From Agrypnia vestita (Eukaryota; Arthropoda; Insecta; Trichoptera; Phryganeidae): a stretch of 64,000 nt of DNA. The first letter of the stretch is position 1; every line of letters begins with the position of its first letter. The DNA is taken from assembly GCA_016648135.1 (NCBI GenBank), contig JADDOH010000132.1, positions 620,001 to 684,000 on the forward strand, written 5' to 3'. Of this stretch, positions 13,301-28,300 are shown piece after piece. The notes under the pieces are model-generated. The model was not told the DNA's origin. It was given only the letters and a program-made list of their open reading frames with translations, and did not search any database. Both the position numbers and the translations under genes were made by a program.

Positions 13301-16300
13301 TATCAATTTGTTTATTAACCTTAATATAAAGATATATGTCGTCAGACTTTTTCATAAAAATTTTTGAGTTGCACAACTTCTCTGTAGAAAGTATTTAAAT
13401 ATCTCTTATCTCATCGCTCGACCATTTTTTCGTCGACTTTAGTTGTAATATAGGTCACCGCAAAAAGTCATTTTACCTTAACGGGATTATATACAGCCGC
13501 TGTCTATCCTGAAAATGCTTTCTAAATACTGGTGAAAGTATTTTTGAAATCGGATGAATAGTTTCGGAGATTACCTCATACATTCAAACCTACAAACTTT
13601 ACCTCTGTATATATTAATATAATGATATATTTTTCTTTAAAAATTGTCAAATATTACAAAATTTTCATTCTAATGCTAAATTTCATTGCGCGGGTATTAA
13701 TATTCATTTGCTCAACTAGCGTCTATGTGCGGGAGGGGTATTAATAATTTTTCATAAAATTTTTGTTAATTGCGAAAATGGTAATAAAACTTGATCACTT
13801 CCTTTAGCTATCAATTCCATCGTGTAAGTCAAATCACTATAATACGGTAAAAATCTCGCGTTTTAATACAACAAAGTATACGCCCATTTTTGGCGCCCGT
13901 GCACTAACCGCTTGGAATTGCATTTGTGCAAAAATGTACAGGGATGTATTTTTGCTGCCAATCTATTTATGCACGCACTTAATTATTTTTATGACAATAG
14001 AGAACGTAAATAAAAAGGAAAGGTAAGGTAGGTGAAAATGATTATTTTTTCTTCAAAAAGAGCAAAATAATTTGGTGGTGATATAATTTATATAATTAAT
14101 AAAATTGTATGTGTGGCAAATCCATTTATGATAGAGTAAAGAATGAAGGTATTAGGAATGAATACGAAGCTGATCATTGCATAATTAATAAAAATAGAAT
14201 AAAAAAGGGGTCGCTCGGATTGTTTGGACATGTTGAGCAAATGAATGAAGAAAGAATGGTAAGAAAGATATATAATGCAAGTGTCGATAGCGCCAGAAAG
14301 AGAGGGTGACCGCGGAAGACGCGGCATGACCAGATTAACCAGATACTGGAAGATGGTCTCGTTAGAAGCCTCAACAACCGGCGAGCTTGCATGCGAAGAT
14401 GTATGAATGTGGATGAGGCGAGATTTTAATGTCGGGACAGAAGAGTGTAGCGCTCTATCCTCTCTGCTTACCCCCACGGGGAAACGGCGTGATTGTAAGT
14501 AAGTAATAAAAATGAACTTTGTTTTCACTTTTCCTGTCGAAGGGGCCTTGTGCTCTGAAACATATTAATATTTTTCAATACAAAAGTGGTGAAAGCAAAG
14601 TTAATTTTTATTTATTATATAAAAAATGTTTACGCTTGGGAAATCGAAGAACTCCAGTTGAAATGTGATGTTTTATGTTTTCACTAGTAATTTTTTCGGC
14701 TATAACTATTGTTTTTCGTGGCAAAGTAACTAGCAAGAATACTCAATAATATCCATAAGAAAAATTTAATGAAAAATATTCGCCGGTTTTTGATGATGAT
14801 AATATGATGAATGTACGGAAAAAAAATTCGTGATATCCTAGTTTTTTACCGGCTGTATGTTTGATGAGCTCGCTAAAGTATCCTTCGGTAATGAGATAAG
14901 TTAAGTTAATATTAACTTAATTATGGTAAGTCGAATAAAATTATTAATTGTACAAAAATGCTAGTTAAAATGTAGTCTTTAGAGTAGGTTAGGGTACAAA
15001 CACTGATCGGAAGTAAAGCTCGGAGTTGGCAGGAGAGAAAAGAAAGTAGACATGCATTGGAAATGAGATCACTCACGCGCATATGCTGCAAATCTCTTTT
15101 CATTCATGCGTTCAACATGATCAAACCGTTTAAGCGATATTTTTTATCCTATTCACTATGAGAGGAAAGAAAAATTCGCGAAAGAATGAACAAATTACGA
15201 AAGAAATAAAAAGTAATAATATTGAATATGATTAAAAAAGATCTCTAAGATGTTTTGTTGTATACAACGAATGAATGGATATAGTAATTATATGAATAAA
15301 AAATAAACTTTGTTTTTTCCACTATTTTATTTTTATAACACTACATGTTTCGGAAACCTCCGTTTCCTTCTTCAGGTGAGTTGAGACTGAGATGTGCGGG
15401 AGTGGATGTCTGATGTATTGGTTGTGGATTCGGTAGAAGTGGAGGGGGTGTCTTGGAGGTAGAAAATCGGGAACATTGTGAGAAGGGGTGTTGTGAAGGG
15501 TTGTATTTGATAATAGATGATTTTATTTGTTGTGTTTAGGTTTTTATGAATTTCCAGTGTTTCTTAATTATTTTATTTTAGGTCGTATGTCTGTTTATGT
15601 AGGATGTGTATTTTTTATTGTTGAATGTGTGGTTATTTTCTGTAATATGGTTAGCATATTCCAAAAAGTTATGATTAGTGAGGAATGGATAGAGATAAGT
15701 AAGGAATAACGTCCGCGATAACTTTGATATGACTAGATAAACCAAATACTGGAATATGGTTATATTTGAAGTATGACATTTGGTAATTTTATATAGAAGA
15801 TGTATGAATGTTAGTGATATGATTTGTGTGGCGGTACAGTAGAGTATAGCACTCTATCGTCTCTGCCTACCCTCGCGAAGAAGCAGCGTGATGGTAAGTT
15901 ATTTACTTATTATTATTATTAACGTATTTTGAATGAAATCTATCTCAAAACTTTGCAAATATAGCTTTACAAACAGCTTTACAATTTTTTTTAAACTTTT
16001 TACGGGTTTTTTCAAGTGTACTGCAATATCTGAGTATAAAGTTTTGACAGGAATTTAGTATCTTTATAGACACAAACGAGGAATAAATATGTAGCAAAAA
16101 ACGTATTTTTTCCAGAGGTGGTACGACACAAGTGTCTTAAGTAGGGTATTTTTTTTTAATTTTCCGGTTATATTAAAACGACCCTCGTGTCTGCGTACTG
16201 TTTTTAAGTAGGTGTTGTAAGTTTTTAAGTAGGTTTAAGTACGTGTTTGTGTTTGACTAAGATAGCGTACATGAGTTTGGCTGTACCGTAAAAGTTATCT

Positions 16301-19300
16301 TAGGATTCACTGAACAATATATATTATTATGTTTAAAATGAGCAACGATAAGTTATATCTTTGGGTACGATATTTTCAATCGTATAAACATAAAATAAAT
16401 TGAGGCAGTTCTCATTTAGAGAGATACTCAATAAGAAAAATCTATCTATCGTAAAATGTTGTCACCACTAAGACTTGGATGTTAGACTATCGCTACAGTA
16501 ACTTATATAGAATATCAAAAATTCATTTATTTTAAAAAGCATTTCATTTTTCTTATTAATTAAATATTATTTATACTTAATAATTAAAAAAAAAATTCAC
16601 TTTGGTACAAATAAAAATTATTTAAACCCTGCAAAAAAAGTCTGGATCAAATTTTCGTCAAAATTTTAATTCTATTATTTGACTTGTATCAAAGCGAATG
16701 AATTTTTAATATTTTTTATGTATTACTTTACTTTCATGATGGTACACCAATATTTCACAGAAGGATATGTCAGAGATATTTAAAAAAAAATTTAACTTTG
16801 TTATCGCTTACCTCCTAAACTATCGGAATTTCGCCCAAAGGGTAATATTTTAGTAATATTTTATATTAAAAATTTAATAAAGAAAACTCCTCCAAAGTTT
16901 TTGCTATTAGCTACAAGGCATGCTGTATAATTTGAAATAAAATTTATCTTTTTGTTACCTTCTAAATCAGCAGGAAATTTTACATATTTCGAATAGTTTT
17001 GAAGAAAAAATATGATAACAAAAAATAACATGAATATAAAAATAATCATGTTATACCATAAAGTAACTGCCATTGTTAGAGCACCATTTCGCGGATTGAG
17101 CTCGAAAGATTTGTTGAGGCGTAGGAGGGTGGCATCTGGCGCTTTTTGAACATTATTTAATATGAATCAATTTTGTGTGAAAGTATGACAAAAAGAAGAA
17201 CAACACTTCTCTTCAGATCCGAGGATCATTGTGGTTAAGAAAAATCATCTCCTTTATTGTAGCAACTCAGACCAGATCCGTTCAAGTTTAAATGACAACT
17301 TTTAAGAGAATGTTCAATTCAATTTTCAATTTCAATTCAATTCAATTTCAATTCAATTTATTTCATGATAATATGTACATGACAAACAAAATGTTTAAGG
17401 CATACATATTAGGAAGTATATATCAAAAATGAAAATATTTAATAAATTAAAAATAACATAAAATCTGGTCAAAGGTGTAGGAGAATCCCGCTTCGGAAAA
17501 CCCCTTCAGACACATGGAATATATCAATACCCAAAGCGATTTTGTTCAGCATAGCTGTGGCTCTTCCAACAGGCATAACCATCGGCAGGTTGGTCCTGTA
17601 CATTGGAATGTGAAACAATCTATGCTGACGATGTCTAGTGTAATTATCAGGAACATACAAACCAATGCTCTGCATAATTTCAGGATTATCGATCATACCG
17701 CGCAACAATCGATAAAAATGTGTAATCAAATACACATTCTTTCTAGTCTCTAGACTATTGTAGCCAAGCATACCCTGGAGAAACTCAGTTGGGTAAAGCC
17801 AAGGATAATGCCCGTACTCTCTCATGTAGAGATATCTCAGAAACTTCTTTTGGACTTTCTCCACCATAAGAGAGTACTTGCCCTCATGTGGCCCCCAGAT
17901 CATCGAGCCACTCTCGAGTCTACTCCGCACCAAGGAGTTGTAAAGAGTTCTGAGTACGCGGGTATTCTCGAAAACCCTGGCAGTACGCAGAACAAATCCT
18001 AACATTCTCAAAGCATTACCACTGATCGTCTCTATGTGATCGTGAAATGTTAGGTTGCTTACAAATCTAACACCTAGATCTTTAACATTTGATGTTCTTG
18101 TCAGATTTTGATCGTTCATTTTGTAGCGAAAAAATAGAGTTTTTTGGGCCCTAGTGAAGGATGTAACCGAACACTTGGAAACATTAAACAACAGTTTATT
18201 TCGTCTTCCCCATTCACATATATTTGATATATCTGCTTGGAGAAGACGAAAATCGTCCAAAGTTGATACCTTTAAGAAAAGCTTTAAGTCATCCGCAAAT
18301 AACAGAAAGCGCGAGTTTAAGATTACATTTTTTATATTATTAATAAAAATCGAAAACAACAATGGACCCAGGTTAGATCCTTGTGGGACACCCGAGAAGG
18401 TAAAGAAGCACTCTGACGCGAATAGGCCGTAGGAGACGTATTGGTTCCTATTTTGGAGGTAGCTCGACATTAATTTTAGCATACCATCCGAGAAACCAAT
18501 CTCATACAACCTTTTCAATAAGACATCATGGTTGACTGTATCAAAGGCTTTGGCGAAGTCATTATATGAACAGTCTACCTGATGTCCCGCGTCCAGAGCT
18601 TCCGTGACGTAATTTGTGAAGACCATCAGATTTGTCTCAACCGAGCGGCCTTTCCTAAATCCATGTTGTTCATCAATTATAAATGGCTCTACTCGGGAAG
18701 CGACGGTTCTACTTATTATGATTTCAAATACCTTAGCTGGGGCAGAGAGAACAGCTACAGGTCTATAATTTTCTACGGACGACTTAGAGCCACTCTTATG
18801 TATGGGAGTAACTTTTGAAGTCTTCCATGTTTCCGGGAAGATCCCTGTATTAATGGAAAGATTATACAAAAAACAAAGTGGTTTTTTTATCAGTTCCACA
18901 CAACCTTTTAAGAGAAATGTTGGAATGAAATCTGGACCAAGAGAATGAGTATTATTTAATTTTTTTATAGTGTCGGACACATCCTTCTCACTGATATTTT
19001 GAACATCAATAGACTGTGCACCGATCGGAGAACATTGCCTAGCAATGTTAATATCCAGAAGCGGAGGTTCACTACTATACACTGTTTTAAAATGACCTGC
19101 AAACGCCTCAGCAATATCTGCACCCCGTACCATTTTTTCGCCCCATGTCATGGAGTTAACATTCCCGCCATCCGCCTTTTGTGACTTTATGTAGTCCCAG
19201 AAAGTATTAGGATCTTGAATAATGTTATTTTCCATGCTGGAAATGAACTCCCGGTATGCTAATCGAATGTTACGTCTTACGATGGATCTGTAACGTCCAA

Positions 19301-22300
19301 ACATCTCATAATCACCGTGACGACCAGAAGCTTTCCATTTTTTATGATAGAAATGCTTAGTCCGTATGTCTCCAATAATATCCCTAGAAAACCACCTTGG
19401 ATATCGCCTTCCACCAGTAGCCTGAGATTTTCTAGGGAAGCAAGTATCAAGTACACCTTCGATAGTACAATAAAAATAATGTACCGCCTCATTCACATCA
19501 GATATGCTATACATTTCTCCCCAGTCGATACCGTCCATTAGAAAGTACAGTCGGTCGAAGTCACCATTATCAAAGTTCCAGCCCCTTCGACGAACCGTAC
19601 CTTCGCCGGGAACTCTGGATCGACGGGGACGATCTGCAATCGGATTATAACAAAACTCAAGTGCGGGGTGGTAATTATCTTCTCTCGTAAGAGGTGATAA
19701 TGACCGAGATACGTCAATCGCTCTTTTACAAAATATTAAATCCAAAGTTCTATTTCTGGAGTTCAAAATATCATTATATTGTGAGAGACCTAATACGGAG
19801 CAAAAAAAAATTGAGGTCAGCTTCTACACTTGAAATGTTCCGCGCTGACTGCAGATTAAAGTCTCCTAATATAATGAGGTTTTTATCCTGAAGTAGTTCT
19901 AGACTGGACAACATCTTATCGAAGAACATCTGATATATATCCGTCTCACTCGCCGGAGGAAAATATAATACACACATGAACGTGATATCGAGACCGTATG
20001 TCAGTTTTACCCAGAGATCTTCATTGGATGTTTCCAAAATAGAGAAACGCTCAACTTGCAAGTCTTCTCTATTTCTCACTCCCAATAAACATCCCCCACC
20101 CTGCCTGTGGCCACCACGGTCTCGCCTTACTATTGTAAAATTACTATCAAAAATTTCAGAGTCGAAAACGCTAGCATTCAGCCAGGTCTCGGTTAATGCT
20201 ATGACATCAATATCACTAGCCGAAACGTTGCTATAAAAATCCACGCATTTCGTTTTCATCCCCCGAACATTCTGATAATAAAAATTCAATTTTTCATATG
20301 GTGCACTATCGCGAACTAGTCATTTTGCTGAAGGAAGACGCGGCGCATCTCGCGGTTTCGCTTCCCATTCTTTAATGAATGATTTGCGCGGCCAGTTCTC
20401 GCTTTGCAAAATTTTACTGACACTGTTTTTCGGAATTCCGATTTTAAATGACGAGTAGTCGCCCCGCGATTTGATCCTCGTTACATTGAATGAAGCGGTA
20501 CTCACCAGCGAAGTCAGATAAGAGGACATGTCGTCGCTCGTAGTGTCCTTGTGAAAGGGATAAAAGTGATAATATTTAATATCTTCTTCTCTCCGCTTTC
20601 CCAAGGTCCCCCGAACAACGACACGTCTCTTATTTTTATTTTGCACTATTGTCCAATTTGCGTCGGAAGAGGGCACTGTCACTGTCGTCACTGCATTTTC
20701 GTTGACCCGCGCTACTCCGACAGCAGAAGATGCAGCAGGAGAGACGATTGGCAAAGAGTTGCCGGAGAAACCAGCGGCAGCCACAGCAAGATTTCCGGTT
20801 TGCGTTCCAGATGCATGCAATGTTGTACATATATGTGAAGAAGTAAGAGAAAAATGCTTGCATTTGATTTAAATTCACGTAAATCATATGTAATTACTGT
20901 TTATATTAGGAAACACCATGTAATTTCATTACCTTCATTAAGAATAAAAAAATTGAAGCGAGGGCGGACACTGTCAAGGCAAAGAGCACGCTAAGAATTG
21001 CTGGAAAGACTCTTCATGATTGTGTGAGGAATAGAGCAATCCAGGAGTTCTGCGAGTTCAAGATGTGGTCAGACGGGAGCGTCAACGATACTGGTACCAA
21101 CACGTACAGAGAACGAGTACAACAAGATTACCATACGTAGCTCTACATGGCGTACTAGATGGACCGTGTCCACCGTGGAGACCCCCGAAGCCAAACTCAA
21201 AGATCTTTGAGTGTATATGAAGTTATAGAGGAATAAAGAAACCAATGTCATTTTCTTGTTTCAAGCTTTATTAGAATATCGAGAGTCGGTTTAGTATATC
21301 GATGTGACCCAGACGTTTGGATTGTTTTACCACCACTCGGAGGGTTACGGCTTAGGGCCGCGCCGTTAACCTGTATAATTCCGCCATTTGGATAAACGTG
21401 TTATTGCTGCGCCCCGAGCCCCGCTCGCTGACGGATATGCAAAACTGCCTTCCGTCGGCGTCGGCGGACGCACTACACCCCTGAGAATATTTATACTCTC
21501 GCGAATCACACATCCCATTTGGAAAATGGACCGAATTCCGACTGCCGAGCGAAACGAGAGGGAAAATTGAGATAATTTTTTTCATTGTTATGTTTCGTAG
21601 AAGTTTGAATGGGCGCGCGGTGTACAATATATCCATATTATTTATTTATTCGTATTCTCGCATCACTGTTGAAATTAACCATTTTGGGACAACTTGAAAC
21701 CGCCTCTATTAAGCAACTTGCGGTCAGTAACCGGTGATACCTGAGCCTGAGATACAGTTTTTTTTTATTATTTATAAAAATGACAGCACAGTATAAACGC
21801 ATACAAATATTATATTTAGTTACATTACACAAGTTTAAATATCATGGACGTGCAGTGAAAACAGGAAGCGTGACTTTTATTATCTAAACATATAGTTGGA
21901 AAAAAGAATCGTAATTAAATATTTATCTGGCAGAATATTATGAAATATTAAAATCTGAATCATACGTTAATTATTATGATAGTAATATTACGTGATACAT
22001 CTCAAATGTCGGTTTCTTTTCAAAATATATGCTTAGGAAAAAGTCATACTTTTTATTCTCAGTGCAACAAATAGCAGGGGCATGCAGTGAAAACATTGAA
22101 ACATGATTTTTTCTGAGCAAATATTTTGAAAATAAAATTGAAATAAAATATATATCTCCTAATATTCCTAACATAATTATTACCATATTATTCATATTTT
22201 AATATTTCATAATATTCTGTGACATGAATATTTAATTTCGATATTTTTCCCCATTAAGTATACGTAAAAGTCATGCTTCTCACTGTTCTCACTGCACACG

Positions 22301-25300
22301 CATGATAAATAGTAATTTACTAATCGTAAAGACGTTACACGAAGTTACGGACCAACACACAGACAACGAAATTATTATAATTGGAATTAAAATAAGTTAT
22401 TGTACCGTGTATTGGAGCGTTTTTAGTAGCGTTCGTTTTGCAACTTTTGGAAACTTGAAAGTGACGCATGTCTTGACCAGCGAATAGGAATGTTACATTG
22501 AATTTTGGACAGAAGATCATGGCAATTTAAGTTTACATTCAATATGCTGTGAATAAATTAATGATCTAAAATCGTACGTCACGAGGTCAGAGAAGGTAGT
22601 AAAGTTAAATAATAAAAATAGTTCAAAACACTTAGAGCAGAACAATCTAAATCCACTAAACAAAAAATTCTTTTTTTTTTGACTAAAATACGAATAAAAA
22701 ATTATTACATTGCGAAAATATCGCAAGTGTGGTATAAAAAAATTTTTGGAAATAAACGGTGAAAAATCTTTAAATGCAATTTTTGTAAAATTTTCTTCTG
22801 GACTTTTAGACAGATGTATGCAAAATATGATCCTGGCGAGGGGAGAGCGAATGGGGTGAGACGACAGTATTTTTTAAAAATCTTAGTGCCACTACAAAAT
22901 TCGGAGGGTATTCAATATATTCCAAACTCCAGCCAGGGAGAAGGTATCAGTGTTTTAGTCCTAAAGAATAACAGTGTAAAATTTAGAATGGATGGTGTGT
23001 ATATAAGATATTTGGTAAGTGGGGATGAAGCGTTCGTTTGCGCAGAATCCTAATGAATCATTAGGAAAACTTTGGTTTTGTTTAGTTATAATTCAAGTCA
23101 TTAAAATTGTTTATAAAAAGTTCATATAAAAGATAAATTATTATTATAAATTAACAAATTACGTAAATTTTCTTGAAATTTGATTTTTAATTTTAACTCC
23201 AGACCAGCAAGTAAATCCTATTTTCATAGCACAAGCGTTTAACTCAGTTTGAAAATAGTAAGAATATTGATGTGACACGTATTCCACATTCGCATCTCGA
23301 TTTTTTTTTAAATTTAAGATTAAAAACTCGTCAAAAATTACGGTATTTTTTTTAACATGTCGGTTCCTAGAGAATATGTATTTATTTATATATATAAAAA
23401 AGAATAGAAAAAAAATACTGTAAAGAAAAAAGAAAAAGAAATAAAATAACATAAAAATTCTTACCTAAAAATAATTTTAAAAATTACTTAAAAAAATGAA
23501 AAAAAAAGAAAAAAAATTTTTTTCGTAAAAATTAGTGATAAATATCCGATAGACTAGGCATAATATTCACAGACGCCTGAATATAAATGACATATATTTG
23601 GTATAATTTCGCCGCATCCTCCCTTACGCCAGCCCTGAGATAGTAAAGGGCTGGAGCTAAGCCACGTGGCAGAGGCGTAATTGGCGTATTACCTTGAAAA
23701 ACCGCCTCCGCAAATCCCAAGGTCCGCGTGCTAATTATGACTCAAATGGCAGCACGCGTTAGTGCCAAAGTTACACTATTCCAGCGGGTTATTAACTTTG
23801 ACATTCCGAGGGCTAAGTAAACCAGAAGTAACAACGGCGATTATCTCTTTGCCCTTACAGAACTCCGGCGAAATCACAAACCTATGCATACGTGAATAGG
23901 CGTGAGAATAATAGTTTTATCAAAAAAATAGGAACATGGACGCTTACCGAAGAATTGATAAGGCGACTTGAAGCATTCGAATTGTAGATCTGCAGAAGAA
24001 TACTCAAAATAAGCTGGATGGACATTACCCATGAAGATATCATGGTTCGGATGAATAAAGAAAAATGAGTAATGAAAACAATGAAAATTCGAAAGAGAAG
24101 TACAAGATCTTACACCTCATAATGCAGGGAAAGATTGCCGGAAGTCGGGGCCCTGGAAAAAGGACAACATTATTGGTGAAAACCCAAGACAGCGGTTTGG
24201 CCAGTGTACTCTAGAGCTATCTTGGGCCGCAGTAAATAATTTGATGATAGTCAACATGATATCCAATTTCCGTTGAACGGATAGAAGGAGAAGGTCAAAA
24301 AATAAAAATTCTTTGGCATACTTACATTAAAGGTATAGATACTATTTTGGCATACGTAAAAAACAGGATGCGCATGCACATTCTTTCCAGCTGTGTTCCA
24401 ACTCAAGGTATACAACAAAAATTAGAATTTTCATCAATGACAGTTTACCATTAACGGATGAAAAATCTACAATCCCAATTATAATAATTTCGTTGTCTGT
24501 CCGTCCGTCCTTCCGTCCGTCCGTCTGTCTGTCTATCCTAAAAACTTCGTCTAACGTCCTTTACTTCTTTATAGTACGTTTTTTTTTAAATCTTTGTTTT
24601 AAGAAAAAAAAAAATTTTTTTACGAAAAAAATATTTTTTCGTGACTTGTTTTGACTTGCTTTAAAAAGTTACCATGAGCTTGTAACTTTTGAAATAATTA
24701 TGAAAAGGTTTAAGTAACGCTTTATTACAAAAAGATGTTTTTACGCGAAGAGACTCGTTTTGGAACGAAATTAACAAGAAAACAACGTAATTTTAAAAAA
24801 TATGTTTTTTTTTCTATGCGATGTAATGAATATTTTTAGTACCTAATGACATGTTGATATTTTGTTGCTTTATGAATAGTTTTCTTCTCAGTCTGTTCCT
24901 TTCCTTCCACTATCTTAGCTTTTGATTGATGAGTCGTGACGTCATGGCGTGAATATTGTTGTGTAATATTACATAATGTGCGCAGATTTCATTTCATCCT
25001 AAAATTTCACTCTGAACCTAAGGCCTAAGGCACTATGGCCGGCGCCGCACTTCCGTCGCGTCAAATCGACAAAACAAATTGATCGACCGCGTAGTGTGTT
25101 TGAAAAGCGCATATTGTGTGGAAAGAAATAACGGCGTCCCGAAACAAAATGACTTTTTTTTTCCATTTTTCAATTAAATAACAGTGTAATGTAATCTTTA
25201 GTAAATGCCAATAAAAAGTAATAATAAACAATTCTAACCTAAATTTCAGACACCCAGGGCGGTGGGTGTAGTAACCCCTTGATATAAAAAAAATATTATT

Positions 25301-28300
25301 CCGCGCGTCATTAGACAAAACGACATTCATACGTCTTAAATATTATACTTTAATCTAGTCTGAACATCTCAAAGAATGTTTTAAAAATGTTCTATTCTAA
25401 TACCTACTGATTACGTACACAAAAAAGTTTGAAGTTTCGTATTACGTATTAGTACATTAGCTGATATACGCCACGTTGCGCAGGTAGTAAACCACCCCCA
25501 TATTTCTCTGCATCATCTATATATAAATGTACCTCTAAGCTCTTTGCTTTTGTTTTAAGCATTGCCTGCATTTCAAAGTCTAATGAGTAGGATTTACGCA
25601 AGGATTTATGAGGGAGCAAAAAAAATAGTTACGATTAATATGATATCAAATGTGTGGGTTATAAAATATTTTTACTAATTTACAATGAATACGAAATTAT
25701 AAATTTATTAAGGCCTATACATTTGTAGGAAACGTGATTTTGGAAGGGATAGATGCAGATCTAGAAATTAATACATTTTAAATTATTAATCCTCGGTGAG
25801 TGCATTCACAACCATTTTTTTGATTTTTATATTTTATACATGTGATGTATTCCAAAATAATGAATGTAAGACAAAATGCTTCGTATTGATAGAAAATTTG
25901 TGTATAGAATAAGAAAATGGTTTATGTATTTGAGAAATACGAGTATATTTGATTGAAACGAAAAGCTGGGCAAGACATCAAAAGAAATAAAAAGAATAGA
26001 ATATAGTCAGTGTTACTTAGAAAGCTGTGGTTTTTAATATTTTTTATTAAATTAAAAATACAAATTGAAACACGGGATACGTGCTACATCAATATTCTTA
26101 CTATTTTCCACACTAAGCTGAACGCTTGTGCTATTAAAATAGAAATAGCTTGGCGGTATTTTCTCTTTAATGGGGCTCGAATCAGGCGAGAGTCTTAACC
26201 GGTAGATCAATAAACTACTAATAGTTTTATATGTGTAAATAATCAAGGAGATGCTTGTTGGTCATGACGATCGCCTCGTGATCTGGTTCTCGATGGTTCG
26301 AGCTCCATTCCAGGGCACCAGCAAGTTAGTCCTGTTTTCATGGCACAGGCTTTTGGCTCAGTTTGTTTTTTTGGCTTATGTTGATGCGACACGTATTCCG
26401 TGTTCGAATCTCTATTTTTAAAAAAACTACATATGTTCGCAATTAATTAGAGAATTGTAAAACAAAATCTATCTCAATAAACTGCTTGCATTTGTTGTGT
26501 ATAATTTTGATAATATTTTTGCATTTGATAATAAAGGGCAAAATCGAGGGTAAGAGAAAAGGGACCCACCACACGCCAGGGCCGTTCTACGAGCAATGGC
26601 TCCCATATCGGCCCTACACTTTCACCACCCATGTTCGGCATTTTTTCAATGCTAAAGTGACCTTACTTAGCACCCCGCTAACACTCTTGGGAATGCTAGC
26701 GGGATGGGGAGGCGTCCATATAAAAGCTCTTCTCTGCCTCCAAAACGCAGGGACAAATAATGACAATTGGAACATACTTATCATCCATTAAATGGGGATT
26801 GCAAGTTACATGTTTACAAGAAATGCTACAGTTTGAGTACAAAATATGGATGCATAAAGACCACAGTGTCCATAGTAATAAGCATAAAGATAAAAAAATC
26901 TCCTCAGATCGAAGGTAAACGAGGTGTCGGCAGGAAACAGACCTCATGGCTCCATAATATATGAGATTGGACAGGGATAAGGACAGTGGAAGAGTTTCGA
27001 GCCGCTAGAGATGAGGAGATCTACTCTCAAATGATAATCAATATTGGGAGTACTTGACACGACACTAGGAGAAGAAGATATTAAAAAATTTAATCTAAAC
27101 CACAACAGGCCATGGGGCCGAAGTATCGCAACAATAGCACACTACGATAACACCCAAATCCATTTATTTATTGCTTGATTTAATTCATATAGATCACTGA
27201 CGGCGAACCTAATGACCAATACTTTAATACTTTAATTCGTCTCTAATTTCCCACTGCAAAGGCTTCCTAGACTAGCAAACAGATACGAGCAACTTGACGA
27301 CTTTGCCAAAAACTTTATAATATTCAAATATATTTCAAAAGGTGTATTGAAAGATTACGAGTATTTGTCAAATTGGATTTAAATAATTGATTTGTATTTT
27401 TTTGATTGTTGGTTGAGTGAGATAACCAACTGTTATGTAACATTTTTATTATATTATGACGTTCTCAGCTTGTGCAATTGCTTTTCACTCTATTTTATAT
27501 CATTTTTTCCTTATGCTTCTGCTTTTTACTTTTTACTTTATATTATATTATATCTTTATATGTTTGTATTTGTATTTTAAGTATTTGTTTTCCACTTTAT
27601 GTCATTATTATTTTTATATGTTATTATTTTTTTTCTTTAAACTATCCATTATATAAATGTACACTTTACCTATTTATTTATCAAAGCCCTGTAGAGCGTT
27701 AATAACTAAATAAATAAAATAAAAAATACTTGAGTTACCAAAGAACGCGATTGCAGCTGACGTCTCTTACGCATGCATCATTATTCACAAACTCTGGCAG
27801 ACGATCGACTGGGACCAGCCCAGCCATGCAAATGCCGAATAGCCCTACACAAGTATAAACTCAAACCCCGTCGCGCCAATTCTGGAGCTCAAGCGTAACT
27901 AGATATGACATGCTAGCAAAGTTAGATATTTTTCGAATTTTTGACACGCTGAACCCAAAAGTTCCACCTGCACTGACGTACACTGTTACAGTGTAAACTC
28001 TCATACAGTTGAACGAGTATAAAACAAATTCCAAAGTTATGTTAATTATAAACTTAATATACCACTAGACCAACTCAATTACGATTCCCTATTGTGTTTA
28101 AAAAACTTATTAAAACTTTACGACAGAAAAATAACTTTTGATCTACTAGGTATATATTTTTCATATTTTTCCCTGACTCACTACATCAAATCAACTTTCA
28201 TGTTCTATCCAGATACTGAGTTAATCAAAATATACCCAATTACATTTAATAGTATAAAAAGTTGTTTTCTTCTTTTTTCCGTTTTTTTTTTGTATTTTTT

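Larger units (their letters stand above)
17313..20820 (-). mobile_element. non-LTR retrotransposon, CR1/Jockey group, nearly complete
   Basis: Reading down the minus strand, the order is an ORF1 remnant (20820-20320), ORF2 endonuclease and reverse transcriptase (20289-17469), a short 3' UTR and a tail of repeated TTGAAT/TTGAAA units (about 17362-17313) instead of poly(A). Repetitive non-poly(A) tails are known for the CR1 group. The element fills part of intron 7 in the same orientation as the receptor gene. ORF1 is shorter than usual and starts abruptly, so the copy is probably 5'-truncated. The only visible lesion in ORF2 is a one-base frameshift. Confidence 0.9.

Noticed and set aside
20551..20838. 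Plus-strand frame opposite LINE ORF1
   Set aside because: It is the shadow of the minus-strand ORF1 and has no motif of its own.
27392..27702. Overlapping Phe/Tyr-rich frames
   Set aside because: They fall in a repeated LINE-type 3' UTR that also occurs at 55185.
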